64,000 nt of DNA. It comes from Clytia hemisphaerica. Its lineage: Eukaryota; Cnidaria; Hydrozoa; Leptothecata; Clytiidae. Below the pieces are notes generated by a model that saw only the letters and a list, made by a program, of their open reading frames with translations, was not told where the DNA came from and did no database searches. A program made the translations under genes and the position numbers. Of this stretch, positions 48,634-61,200 are shown piece after piece. Location: the NCBI GenBank assembly GCA_902728285.1, contig CACVBU010000219.1:292814-356813 (forward strand). Reading direction: 5' to 3'. Each line of letters opens with the position of its first letter. Position 1 is the first letter of the stretch.

Positions 48634-49743
48634 CGACCCACGACTCTTGATTAATACTTTTTAAAAATGGCCCGCGCAGTTTCGGACCATGTTCGGGCCA
48701 GATTTTGGAAAACTTGCTACGATCGCGCGTGTAAGGCGAAGGGAAATCAGGTATTAGTTTACCGTTACAACGAATTCAAAATTCGATGCGGCAAAATTTC
48801 ATTATTCATTATTCATTATTTTACCATAAACTCTCCCAAGCTGCAAGTGTCTATACTATTAAGTTATACCTCTTCAATATATATTACCTGAGGATAAAAA
48901 CGCTTTTGAGGTGCGCGCGCTCGTATCCTTTGTTTCACATTGGGCGTGCTTCTTTTCAAGGCGCACTCGCTAGTATCCTTTGTTTCACATTGGGCGCACG
49001 AGTGGCGATGATACAAAGCGTGTGGATGAAATCAGTTGCATGAACACTTCGCAAGACAATGCATACGCGGAGATGACTTCATACCGTTCAGAGCCATTGG
49101 TAAGTCATGTATTGATGTTTTTCATATTTGGACTGAAAAAAATAGTAATAATGAAAATTTTTAAAATAATGAAAATTTTTAAGCGGTAGCTCAAACACAT
49201 GCGGGCGGGTAACGGTAAACTAATACCTGACTTCCCTTTGCCTAATTTCAGGACCCAATATTTATATTTTAAAATCCTTATTTTAGCAAACAAATTTAGA
49301 AATCTTCATCTTTATTCAAATATATATTGTTCAAATATAAAAGTTAATCATTTATTTTCCAATTAAGTTAGGAAAATTATTAAAAAGAATGATTTGAATC
49401 TTACATAATATGGTCTTCTTTATTTTTATTCTTTATTCCGTTCCCTTTTCTCGTGGTCTTCTCCTATTCGAAGCAGAATTTTTCTGGATCGTTTTTTGTG
49501 TTGTACTGTTATACAACTTTGTGAATCAAACTGGTATTTGGAACTTTGAATTTGTCTAATGAAAATATTTAACAATGGATGATGATAAACCAGGAAAGGT
49601 AAATAAAGCAAATCCCTATCAATTATAAATACATGGCCCGAACATGGTCCGAACAAAATGTTCGGGCCGATTCAATAATACTTTTTTGTGGCCCGAGCAT
49701 GGTCCGAACAGGCCCGAACATGTTCGGGCCATGCCGTGGGTCG
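48634..49743. repeat. Inner palindrome B
   Basis: The ends are ACGACCCACG and CGTGGGTCGT. Next come mirrored GGCCCGAACATGGTCC/GGACCATGTTCGGGCC blocks (about 48,683 and 49,634-49,735) and CAGGTATTAGTTTACCGTTA (48,748) against TAACGGTAAACTAATACCTG (49,210). The middle contains direct copies of TATCCTTTGTTTCACATTGGGCG (positions about 48,925 and 48,973). Confidence 0.65.
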
Positions 49744-50929
49744 TTTAGTACTTACCTTTAAATCATCCAAATCTGTTCATTCTTTTTTTTAAATCAATCA
49801 GGAATTATCAGGGAAACAAGTAAAAAAAACTGTATCCACGGTATCTATTTTCTTTCCAAAGATATTCGTGTTTTTCGACGTCAAGGTGAAAACGCGATTT
49901 AGCGCTGACCACGGCACCGGAAAATTCTCGACCCACATTGAAACAAATGACTGTCGCTATTGAGCTGGTTCATCTTTTCAATCGCTTTTTTTTTAGTAAA
50001 CCCAGGGTAAGATTAGGCTACAATCTATCACAAAGTGCTTTATTTGAAAATCTACAAGGCCGTCTGGAATTTCAAAAAATAAGAAGAAATTGCGATTTTT
50101 TAACAAGATTGCGGATTTTTTCATTTAAGCACTATACACCATCTGAAAGCTGAGGATTTCAGCTTTCTAGTGGTGAAATTTGTTTTTAGCTCTGTTTAGC
50201 TATCATTTCCAGCTCATTAGCGATAAGCTAAAGTTTAACAGTCATCAGGCCGATTTTCAGACCACACCGGCAAAACTCCCCACACCCCGCCACACGGAAG
50301 ACTAGATTTCATCCGCCATTTTCGGCGCGATTTTGGTGCTTCCGAAAATTATTTCTTGCTGGCGTGGTGTAAGGAGGCGATTCTTTGAAAAGGTGATTTT
50401 TTTTTTGTTTTGAAAATGGAATAACTTTGGGAATACTTAACCAATTCTAATAAATGACCCCTCATTTTTCTCATAAAGGTAAGGACTTTCAAATAAAATT
50501 AATTTGGTTTCTAAAAATTGAGGGTAAGATTTTGGCCTGTTCACCCTATCATAAGGAAACTCAGCAGAAAAACGGTAGGTATAGAGCTCCTTTTAATCAT
50601 AACTTCTTTTCCTCTAGATGAATTTTTGTGAAATTTTCAGGAGAGATCCATAAAATTATCATTGATATCATGTTCAAATATGTAAATCATTCTTTTTAAA
50701 GGAAAGAAAAAAATTCACAATGTTTACATGCCTCTAACCTTCCACAGTACTAAAGTGCGCATTTTTACCTACCGTTTTTACGGTGGAGGAGGCGAGACTA
50801 CTAAACGGTGTATTGAACGCAATCGAACACAATGGAATAATTGCAATTCGATTGTCAAACAAGTGTACTAAGCGAGTAAGAGTCGATCGTCAATATAACG
50901 GGATAAATTACAAAATTTATAGACTCGCA

Positions 50930-51260
50930 CGACCCGGATATCGTCCTTACAGGAAGGTCTTAGGCGGTCATCGAAAAATTGTTCTATTCGCGTCACCTGC
51001 CCGCATCATATTTTCCGCTGATTTTCCGGTGCGGAGATGTGGAAAAAAATCCAGGAAAAGTAATTTGTTATTTTAAAGTATAGCTTTTTTCTCAATTTCT
51101 CTAACGGCCATCGAAAAATTGTTTTGCTCGCGTCACCACCCGCCCCTGAATTACTGGCGTGATTAAAAGAAACCCTGGAATTTTTTCGACCGCCCGTCCT
51201 CCCACATGCATTTTTAACACCCATTGCGACGCGAACAGAGCATTTTTTCGATGACTGCCT
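50930..51260. repeat. Direct repeats within the 5.2-kb region
   Basis: TCGAAAAATTGTTCTATTCG near 50,970 recurs as TCGAAAAATTGTTTTGCTCG near 51,111, both followed by CGTCACC and CCGCC. A third inverted partial copy is seen near 51,235 (GCGAACAGAGCATTTTTTCG). Non-coding. Confidence 0.45.
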
Positions 51261-51900
51261 TACTTTACTGAAGGTCCCTGTGTACTAATTGTTAAAAAAG
51301 TCCAGACCGATTTAAGGCAAAATCTAATCAGGCGCTGTGTCTTCAATTTTGGTGCTACCTCTCAGATATATTGAAGGCTTGTTCTCCATTCGGTAGAGAT
51401 GCCTCACGGAAAGTTTGACCGGCCTAAAAATGCTGTACCGCCCGGAAATCGTCCTACGGGGACGTCCTGCAGTGTACCTTTCGCAGCCCTTAGCCCGGTG
51501 GACAGTGACAGTGGAGTGATGAAATTTGGGATGCTTTCCCCCTTCGATATAATTGACGTCTCCAGAAAGTTTCAAGTCGTGAGACCCACCCAGTCTGACG
51601 CTAGGGGAGGGGGTCATTTACAGTCCCGTACGGGTCCTTTACGGTCCCGTAGCGCCCTTCCGTCAACTTTTCAGAACTTTTTCGGAATCTACACCCAAAA
51701 AAACATGAAATATCAAAACCTGGATAAAGATTTTAACAGTGCCCTTGACCCGATTCAAACTGGGGATCGCTAGTGTGTGAACCAAAGCCGTGGGATGTTG
51801 TTATAACTTCTCAGGGATTTCATTCCTTCGCTAGCTTGACTTGGCCAAGAGCTCAATAGGGACCCCTCAAAGTATTTTTTAGACTTGGCTGAAATTTCGT

Positions 51901-52366
51901 AATTGTGTCATCACAAGCAACTTTAAATACAAATGAAATGGAACGTTCCAACAAAACGAACGATATGGAACGTTCTTGAACGTTTAGGAACGTTCTAAGA
52001 ACTGTAGAGAACGTTCTTGAACGTTCCTGAACGTTCCTGGTCATTCCCTTTTATTTACTAGTTTAAGGATGTCTTAAAACATTCGGAAGCGTTCCTGAAC
52101 GTTCCATAACGTTCTCGAACGTTCTTATTGAGTCAATATTAACCTTTGGACTCAAAAGATCGTTCGCGAGCGTTCTGGAACGTTCTGCAACGTTCTCGAG
52201 CGTTCTGGAACGTCTCTGAAAGTTCCAAACGTCCCTGAACGTTTTAGAACGATAGAGGACGTTCTGGAACGTTCTAGGAACGCTATGGAACGTTCGTGAA
52301 CGTTCAGAAAGTCTCAAGAACGCTCTGTTTTATTTGTACTTCAAATAGCTTGTGATGACACAATTT
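51901..52366. mobile_element. MITE-like insert carrying a GAACGTTC array
   Basis: The ends are imperfect inverted repeats: AATTGTGTCATCACAAGCAA (51,901) and the inverse of TTTGTACTTCAAATAGCTTG...GACACAATTT (52,332-52,366). Almost everything between is a degenerate 10-bp repeat (see 51,938-52,322). The minus frames over it (RSRTF.NV.E repeats) are the tandem repeat translated. Confidence 0.55.
51938..52322. repeat. 10-bp minisatellite of GAACGTTC palindromes (heat-shock-element-like)
   Basis: About a dozen exact GAACGTTC octamers and many one-base variants (GAGCGTTC, CAACGTTC), spaced about 10 bp, giving strings such as GAACGTTCTGGAACGTTC. This is the alternating nGAAn/nTTCn arrangement bound by heat-shock factor. 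A short unrelated stretch (about 52,040-52,080) and one at 52,125-52,160 interrupt it. Confidence 0.75.
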
Positions 52367-53686
52367 TCCCCTTACAGTATATCGACGTTCGACTCTTACT
52401 CGCTTTTTTAAAAACTGCTTCAGCAAAATCAGTGAGCCAAAAGGTGGGCTATATAGTAGGCCAAATGGCCCGGGCCAACTAGGCGAGCCAGCTTTAGTTG
52501 AAATGGGTGAAAAATGAAAGACAGACAAAGTTATAAAGTCTTCTGAATGAAAAGGTTGGATTCAAAATTGGAAAATTGGGCTATTCAAGGAACTTACTTC
52601 ATACATAAACAACAGCCCTTGCCCCCACTTATGAAAATGCAGGTACAGTGGGGCTTTCGCATGTCTTTACAAAATGTATCAGTGTTAGAAATCCAATTTA
52701 TTCAGACTCGTTCAATGCGAGTGGCTTTTGATTTCCCTCCAAACACTCAACTCGTACCTTTTATAAAAGGCCTATTTAGTTTAGTATAATAGGTACGTGC
52801 TATTCAATCGTTGATTAATAGAGAAGCGAGTAAGTATTTTACGATTTTGCTGACGTTTTATCTTAAATAAAGAAAAAACACCTGAAACATTTGTGAAAAA
52901 TCTTTCAATGTATTTATTGAATGGTTAAAGCGTCCAAAAGACGAAATAATAAAGGATATCAGGCAAATACTGTATAATAGTATATAAACGGTAAGCTTAT
53001 AAGCAAATAACAAGACTTGCGACACTCAACACGCAGACTAATGTTTTCTGTTTGCACTACATAAAAGCTCGCAAATTATAATAGGCTTTTGACCTGTTTT
53101 AAATAGTTTGAGTCTCCCTATTATTTTGAGGCTACGAGTAAATAACAATAAATAGGTTTTCAATAGTGAAAGAAGCTGCTTGCGAGTTTCTGACACGCAA
53201 GGTTCGCATACGTGTAAAGACATGCGAAAGCCCCACTGTATCTCAAACATATCAGGTACCCCCTAAATTTAAGAATACTTCCAGGTACCTGGCTTTTTAA
53301 CACTTGTTTTTTAGGTACCCCCAACTTTCTGGGGGGTAGATCCCATGCTTAATCACATAATCACAATTGGAAGCCATTTTTCACCTTAAAATGCTTGCAA
53401 AAATGTTATCACCATTCACATTGTACCTGTAAAGTTACTGATTTGACATTTTAGTACTGTGTATTTAGTTTGTTTGATGTTTAGTTAACCAGCATAAAGC
53501 CCATGATATTCCTATCAGAAGCAATCAGCAAAAAATAAACCAAATATCTCATCCAGTCATAATGATCTCTTCTTGACTGTCAGTTCAATTAGAAAATTGA
53601 CTCAATCAATTTTAAACTGCAATGAAATTCTGTTGATGAAGATATACCTAATCTTTTTTCTTCTACATACAGTTGAACTAGTGAGG

Positions 53687-54672
53687 TCTGTTAGCACATA
53701 AAAACGTAAGAATACTTCAAATGGTGATTAAAGCATGAAATTTGGCACAGATGATCCTTAGAGGGTCTAAAACCTAATTTTAAACAGTAACACCAAATTT
53801 TGCAACCTGGCCACCTGCCAGATGACGTCATCAGGTGGCTGGGCAAAAAATTATTTTTTTGAAAATATTCAAAATCTGATGGTATCAGCGGAAAGAGCAT
53901 GAAATGCTGATAAAAATTGAGGTATAAAACATGCCTTGAAAATCTTCCTATCAAAAGTTATGGAGGTTGAAAGTTTTTTGATGACGTCATCATAAGCCTT
54001 TCCAGGCAAAACTTAAAAACCTCGTAATTTTAGTACAAATTGACAAAATTTCATGTTTTATACATGAATTCATATCAAAATTCACTGCTTTTTCCGATTC
54101 CGATGTTCAAATTGAATTAAAAGCTTTAAATCCAACAGAATACTAAAACTTAGATTTTGAGCTTTACAAGGCAAATCAACGCAGCGTTCTCCCTTCAGGA
54201 GCACAGTGTACAACCAACTAATTTTTTTGGATGTTTTAAGCCTTCCTATGTTGTTTAGACCCAAGCATCAGATGGAACTTCAAATTTTGACATGGATTCA
54301 TGTATAAAACACTAAATTTGGTCAACTAGTTCCGTTATTACGGGATTTTAGGTTTTGCCTGGAAAGGCTTATGATGACGTCATCACAAAACTTTAAACCT
54401 TCATAACTTTTGATAGGAAGATTTTGAAGGTATGTTTTATACCTCGATTTTCATCAGCATTTCATGCACTTTCCGCTGATACCATCAGATTTTAAATATT
54501 TTCAAAAAAATAAATTTTTGCTAAGCCACCTGATGACGTCATCTGGCAGGTGGCCAGGTGGCAAAATTTGGTGTTACTGTTTAAAATTAAGTTTTAGACC
54601 CTCTAAGGATCATCTGTGCCAAATTTCATGCTTTAATCACCATCTGAAGTATTTTTGTGCTAACAGACCTCA
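53687..54672. mobile_element. Palindromic element, about 1 kb, with four TGACGTCA sites
   Basis: The left end GTGAGGTCTGTTAGCAC and right end GTGCTAACAGACCTCAC are exact inverses, each bordered by TA. The arms of about 300 bp mirror each other, including CCACCTGCCAGATGACGTCA at 53,811 and its inverse at 54,530. The central part (54,000-54,340) is unique. TGACGTCA sits at 53,823, 53,982, 54,375 and 54,534. In the first intron of the Crumbs-like gene. A TA-targeting non-autonomous element is the simplest reading. Confidence 0.7.
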
Positions 54673-55250
54673 CTAAACTCGACTATTTTAGAGTAAAAAA
54701 GAAGTAGATATTAGTAGAGATGAATGGGATGTTCCACAATATGGAATGTGATTCGGTCAAAAAATTCAAACTTTCAGATCAATATTTAGAAACTAAACTG
54801 GAGACAGCAAATAAGACACGCTATGGACATACATTTCCAAATTATTTCATGTCATACTTTTCCGATATTCCTTGACTTTTTCCCATGCATAATAATTTTT
54901 TTATGATACATAGAAACTAAAAGCTTTATTGAAATTTTTTTATACGATTTGAAGCTACTTCACACCTATTTTTCATTAGCTTTATTGCCTTTTACAGTTC
55001 TTGACATATGTATTTCATATATTTTGGATTACAGTATTATACTTCAACTTGTTTTAAAATTGTTCAGCTTTTTATACTATAGACATGCTAATACTCTAGA
55101 GATTTGTTTAATATTGTCTGTTATACGCAACAGGCAAACCATGGTATAGGAATTATTGAATTCCTGTACTGGCACTCTGGCATAAAATGATTTTTACTGG
55201 AAGACAATTTTTATAGCTTGAAATTTTGAAATTTCATTCTTTCTTTTTAG

Positions 55251-58200
55251 GTTCCTTTGGTTTATCAAGCAGTACAACAATACCTTCATCTTTTGTTTAC
55301 TTGAATGGAAGTGAGCAACAGCTTGCATCTGGGATTGACACATCTGCTAAATTCTCGTTTTCTTTTCTGGCATGTTCAATAGGGAGAATTTTATCACAAA
55401 CAAATCAAATTGAAATTGCATTAGAGAAACCTATAAATAATTCTCATACAATATTTGTATTAACGTTGGACCAAAATGGGTCAAAACAAAGATTTCCAAT
55501 CCAGCCTAAATTTTCACTAGACTCAAACGTGTACATTGACGTAGATGTTTTAGTGAACTCAACAGGGATTAATGTACACTTGAAACCTGATCCAACACAG
55601 CACAAAGCGGATACATTACCAATTATAAATCAATTCTTCCCAGCTACATTAACTACTGGGCGAAATGGAAACCAAATAACATTAGGGTCCTCAACATTTC
55701 ATGGTTGTTTATATACTGGTACGCAAATTGACGTTGATTCTATAAAAAGTTTTTGTCCATTAGATAAGTGGGCACCTTGTGAACCAGCAACAGGTAATTT
55801 GAATCAACAATTATTTTTCGTTTCTTTGTGATTTTGAGATGTAAATTTACATGTTTTTCACACCAACCCATCCATTATAGCTAAAGTTTCTATACTTGTT
55901 GCCTTCAGTCTAATCAGAGAGCTCTCCCTTAGTCAAGTTTCTGTTTTCTAATTGTGTTGTTTATGTTTCATTTTCACAATAGTTTGCCCACATGGCTATG
56001 ATGGAAGATTTTGTCAAATTGCTATCCACGATTGTATAGAATCCAAAAACCAATGTATAAACAATTCAACTTGTAATCCTTTACCTGACGGTTATGAATG
56101 TGTGTGTCAGGGACAGTATACAGGGAAAAACTGTCAAACGTATCTCGGCTCACCTTGTAATAGCAATCCTTGTATTAATGGGGCCTGTGACGATACACCA
56201 GATGGGAGCAATTATGTATGCACTTGTTCAACTGGTTTTACTGGGCGTAATTGTGAAACTAAAATGATGGCTTGTACGCAAAATCCATGCAAAAACAATG
56301 CAGTTTGTATTGATGATAAAAATGCCACAGACCAGTACAGATGCAATTGCACTAGAGGTATAAAAGTGTATTTTTTGTAATTTATTTAGCATGATAGTCT
56401 TAGGCAAATTTTCATCTCAACTGAGAGTGATTGGCTTGTTTTTCACAATCGAATTGAATTGAAGAGCAGAAAAAAGATTTTTATTTTAGGTAGAGAATCT
56501 CATCCCTGTGTTCTGAGCTAAAAAGGTGTTTTCCAAAAACAATACGTAGTGCATAGGCTAGTTTGATATTTAAAGTTCATAAATGATATTGATCATCTTT
56601 ATAGTTTAGCTGATTAATGATGATAAAAATAAGTGATCCAATATGCTTCAATTTAAGGTTATACTGGCAAAGACTGTGGCCTAAACATCAATGATTGCAT
56701 ACCTAACAAATGCATAAATGGAAGATGCATCGACTTGATCGAAAATTTCACCTGTGACTGTACAGGATCTGGGTTCAAAGGTCAATTTTGTGAGACTGAC
56801 TTAAATGAATGTGACACTCCCAACTTTTGTAATAACGGAACTTGTAAGGATCGATATGGTTCCTTTTCATGTTATTGTGATACTGGTTACACCGGCACAA
56901 ATTGTGAATCAGAAATAAATGAGTGTCAACCTGACCCCTGTGTCAATGGTAAGAATCAATCTTGCGGATCCTTTGATCCTTGTAGTTATCTCCTTTAATA
57001 AATTCATAGTGAATGGGTATTTTACTCACTTTATTATTTGATTGTGGTCTAGAATTTTAGCTGTCATAAAATGATCCCCTTATAATCGTTGTTGAGAACA
57101 CAAGATGAAGAGACCAAAACCAACAATGATGCTTAAGGGTTAATTTAGACTACATAATATATTGACAAACAATAATTGACAATATAGTTTTCGGACTGTA
57201 ATGTACATAACAGTAAATAACAGGTTATCTATTATAAAAATAAGTTTTCTTTCGGTAAACAATCCCCCTATATTGTTGGATAATTGTAAACCAGCTTACA
57301 ATATATTGCGGATACATTTTCAATATATTGCAGGCACTCAGCAATTATCATCAATATATTGTCTGACCAAGCAATATTGTGTAGTGTAATTAGCCCTTTA
57401 TACAAATTGAGATTTCCTTTTGTCCTGAAAATTCCAAGCTGTACTAAATTTTTGTTCTTAGTCGTTGAAATCCTAACTTTTTACGTGTTTTTTATTTTGA
57501 GAAACTTTATGCAAAGACTTGTCGAAAAATTCCCCTGTCTAGCCTAACACTAGTTCGTCAGCCTTCTTTTTTTACTATTTGCTTAGCCCTGACCTTTGAA
57601 TATGAAATCACGCTGCTTTAGAAATATTATTAATTGACGATAACTGTTGTTATAGTATTTCATTTGCTAATTGTCATAACCTCAAATCTGTGGTCTTGTT
57701 TTTATACTCTTATTCTTAACACATTTTCCTTTAGGTACTTGCACAGATAGATTTGCCAGTTACGTGTGTTCATGTTTTCCTGGATACAACGGAACAAATT
57801 GCGATCGAGAATCGGACGAGTGTACTTTTGGATATTGCGAGAACAGTATCAAGTGTACTGATAAATTTCTCGACTATGAATGCACATGCATGGAAGGTTA
57901 ATATATTTTTTTAAGTTTTGTTACTTTTAGGCTGTTAAAGTTCCTTACTTCACTCTTAATTTTTAGGAACGCAGTAAATTTTACAGTTGACCAAGACCGT
58001 TAAAAACAAACACAAGCAAATTCTACTTTATCATGTACTGAGTGTCATAAAAGACAAATTTATTTTTGAAAAAGCCACTCACCAAATATATGGGCATTAT
58101 CCAATCATGATTCTTTCCATCTATCATTTTTTTTGTGTACAATGACATCCCATAGGCTCACTTTGTCTACTCTCCTTGTTTCGTACGAGAACATTTTTTC

Positions 58201-61200
58201 TAAAAGTGCAGGCAATTTCAACCTTGCAGTGCAAATTGACAATTTCCTAGAGGCTGAAACTCAGTTCAAATTTGTAGTAATTGATACACTATCACACAAT
58301 ATTGAAATTTGCACAAAACTTGTAAAGCCATTATTATTGCTAGTATAAGGGAGAGGCTTGCATCGCTAAGTTTTACTCAATATTACACTAGATTGAACAA
58401 GGCATTGGATTCATCAATCCATTACCTTCAGAAACTCTATTACATTGTATTATCTCTATCTTACAGGTTACACAGGTAAAAACTGTACAGACGACATAAA
58501 CGAATGCAATGCGACATCCACAATCCTTTGCGCGAACGGTGGTCAATGTGTCAACACTTTGGGTAGTTACCGTTGTGATTGCCAGCCAGGATACACGGGT
58601 AGAGATTGCAGTGTGAACATACAAGAGTGTGACAGTAATCCTTGCGTTAATGGAACGTGTTTGGATGGCATCAACAATTACACTTGTCAATGTGATACAG
58701 GTTTCACTGGCAGGAAGTAAGGGGATTTTTTTTAATCAGGATTTTCTGGTTTTCGAGAGTTGAATGATGATTATTTAACCGTCTCAATAACTTTTTAAAT
58801 GCCACAAAACCATCACAAAGTCAAGATTGGGGATAATGAATTGTTAATTTTATTGTAAATTCTTTTAGTGAGTCTATGCCTGGCTTTGGCGGGACCTGTA
58901 AAAGATGTTTAAAAATTTGCATACTTGCTTAACTACATATTATTGTTATCTTCTCTGTAAATTTAATTCGGAAATACTTAAGTTTGCTTTCGATATTGTT
59001 TTTAATAAAGTGCTTCTGCCTGAGATTTGACGACTACAGCTATAACATCAAGCCTGAAATTTGTTTAAAAAGGTGATAATTTTGTTTAAGTAGCATTGCA
59101 CCCATTCTCCCTCCATTTGTAGCTGTGAACTTGATATTGACGATTGCGCTGTCAACAACCAGCCATGTGAAAACAACGGTCAGTGTATTGACGGTCTCAA
59201 CGATTTCACATGTCAATGCATTTCTTCGTGGACTGGTGACAATTGTACGATTGCGCAAGATCCATGTGTTTTGTTTTCACCTTGCGCAAACAATGCTACT
59301 TGCTCACGTGACCCTACTTTTGGTAAGTGTTTATAGTCTAGCACATAACGCAATTTTTTTATCACTTTGTTTGTCTATTACTTACGTGTGTTTTGCTTTA
59401 CAATCACGTCAAATTATTAAGACAGTACTGCAATAGACGATATCGGCTTAACGTGAAAACTCAGATTTGACCTCCGAAAATTGCTTTGCGCGGAAAAAAA
59501 TTCACGGTGAAATTTTTTCCCTAAAAAGCATTGTGGGGAATTCTTGGGGGTCAAATCTGAGTTTTCATGTGAAGCCGATATCGTCTATTACTTTTAAGTG
59601 ACTTCAATCCTCCCCTGCGAACCCCCGTATTTGTAAAGTGTTACAGACGAGAAGTCACAAGGGAATTTCGTATCCAATATAATTGTGATAGAGTTTTGAT
59701 CTTTCAATGCGCTAGTTGTCTGATTACGGGGATAAAGCCAGAGTGTGACCAACATTTTTATCCTTTATTCATTAACAAAATATACCTTGACTGAAACAAT
59801 CTGAGGAGGTTTTGAGGTTTAAGCGAGCTATAATTTTTGTGTTAAATATTTTTACTTCACAGGATACCGATGCAATTGCTCGGACGAGTACGGTGGTCAG
59901 AATTGTACCGAAAGAATTGGTCTCTGTTTTCCGAACAATCCATGTCAAAACAAAGGTTCCTGCATGTATAACACTGACTTTAGCAATTACACTTGCCAGT
60001 GCCCGAAAGGCTTCGAAGGGCGTAACTGTACCGACAACATCAACGAATGCGAACGATTCCCAAAACTGTGTGACTCTTTAGATTGGAAAGCGGTATGTCG
60101 GGATACTATGGGGTCTTATGAGTGTGAATGCTCGACGAAATTCCAAGGCCCAAATTGTACAGAAGATGTGAACGAGTGTGACACACCTTCCAATTGTGTC
60201 AATGGTAAAGAGTGTTTTAACTCAGTCGCTGCAAAGAATAATCCGAACGGCTATCACTGTGATTGCAAGCCTGGATGGTCTGGTAAGAATTTTTTTTGAA
60301 ATTTTATTATACCGTCTCTAAATGTGTCCTCTAATTAATGCGGATAAAATATTCAGACAATTTCTGGTTAATTTTTTCCCGTTAAATATTACTGTGGTAA
60401 CGCAGTTTTTCCCGGTCTTGATAGAAAATGAGGATTCTATTGCTTGTAGAATATCCTATCTTGACCACGCTCTCCAATATCTTCTGAATTCAGGACCGTC
60501 CTTATTTATCTGGAATCACTTACGCTCGAAATTTCCCTAGATCTCGAACCAAATTCTTGATCCCTAGACAGCCCTGGAATGTGTTTTCAAGTTAATTTCC
60601 TTTTTCTATCTTGATCTTTGAAAATGATGTCAATCATTTTCTTTATCGTCAAAATTTCTCCTTTGAATGTAATCAGGATGAGTCTTTTTAGTTATTAAAG
60701 GATAAAGCTGCTCTAGCTTTCCATATGCCTTAGTCTGATAATTCTGGGAAACTAGTTGAGAAATTAAATGTAATATCTTTGGATCCATTAATATCAACAA
60801 TTTTTTGGTTCTATAAAGGTATCAGATGCAACAAAGCGTTCTTCCCTTGTCTCAGTTACTTAAAGACGCACGGTGAACCATATTGTAACAATAGTGGCAA
60901 CTGTATTGATCAAGGAGACGATCCTGTTTGTAACTGCAACAATACTGGGTACACTGGCAAACAATGTGAGGATGAAATCGACGAATGTGATCCTACACCA
61001 TGTAAGAACAATGGCACCTGTCATGATCTGATCAATGCTTACAACTGTAGTTGTGAAGCTGGATTTACTGGAAAGAATTGCCAGATCAATATTGATGAAT
61101 GTGCCTCTATGCCTTGCATCAATGGTTTCTGTGTTGACGGTATCAACAATTACGAATGTCAATGTTATATTGGATACGAAGGAAAGAATTGTAGCCAGGA

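Larger units (their letters stand above)
47318..52503. mobile_element. 5.2-kb nested palindromic region bounded by a 31-bp inverted repeat
   Basis: The outer ends TTTCAACAAAAGCTGGCTCG (47,318-47,348) and its inverse (52,473-52,503) match at 30 of 31 bases. Inside, a second pair of about 0.8-kb arms (47,402-48,189 and 49,747-50,550) mirror each other. Examples are GTAGATTTTCAAATAAAGCA near 47,885 against TGCTTTATTTGAAAATCTAC near 50,036, and GGTAAGTACT at 48,180 against AGTACTTACC at 49,747. The space between these arms holds two further palindromes (48,192-48,630 and 48,634-49,743). No transposase frame. It lies wholly in the first intron of the Crumbs-like gene model. Confidence 0.65.

Noticed and set aside
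51853..52317. Arg/Ser-rich minus-strand frames (RSRTF.NV repeats)
   Set aside because: Direct translation of the 10-bp minisatellite; several frames are open.
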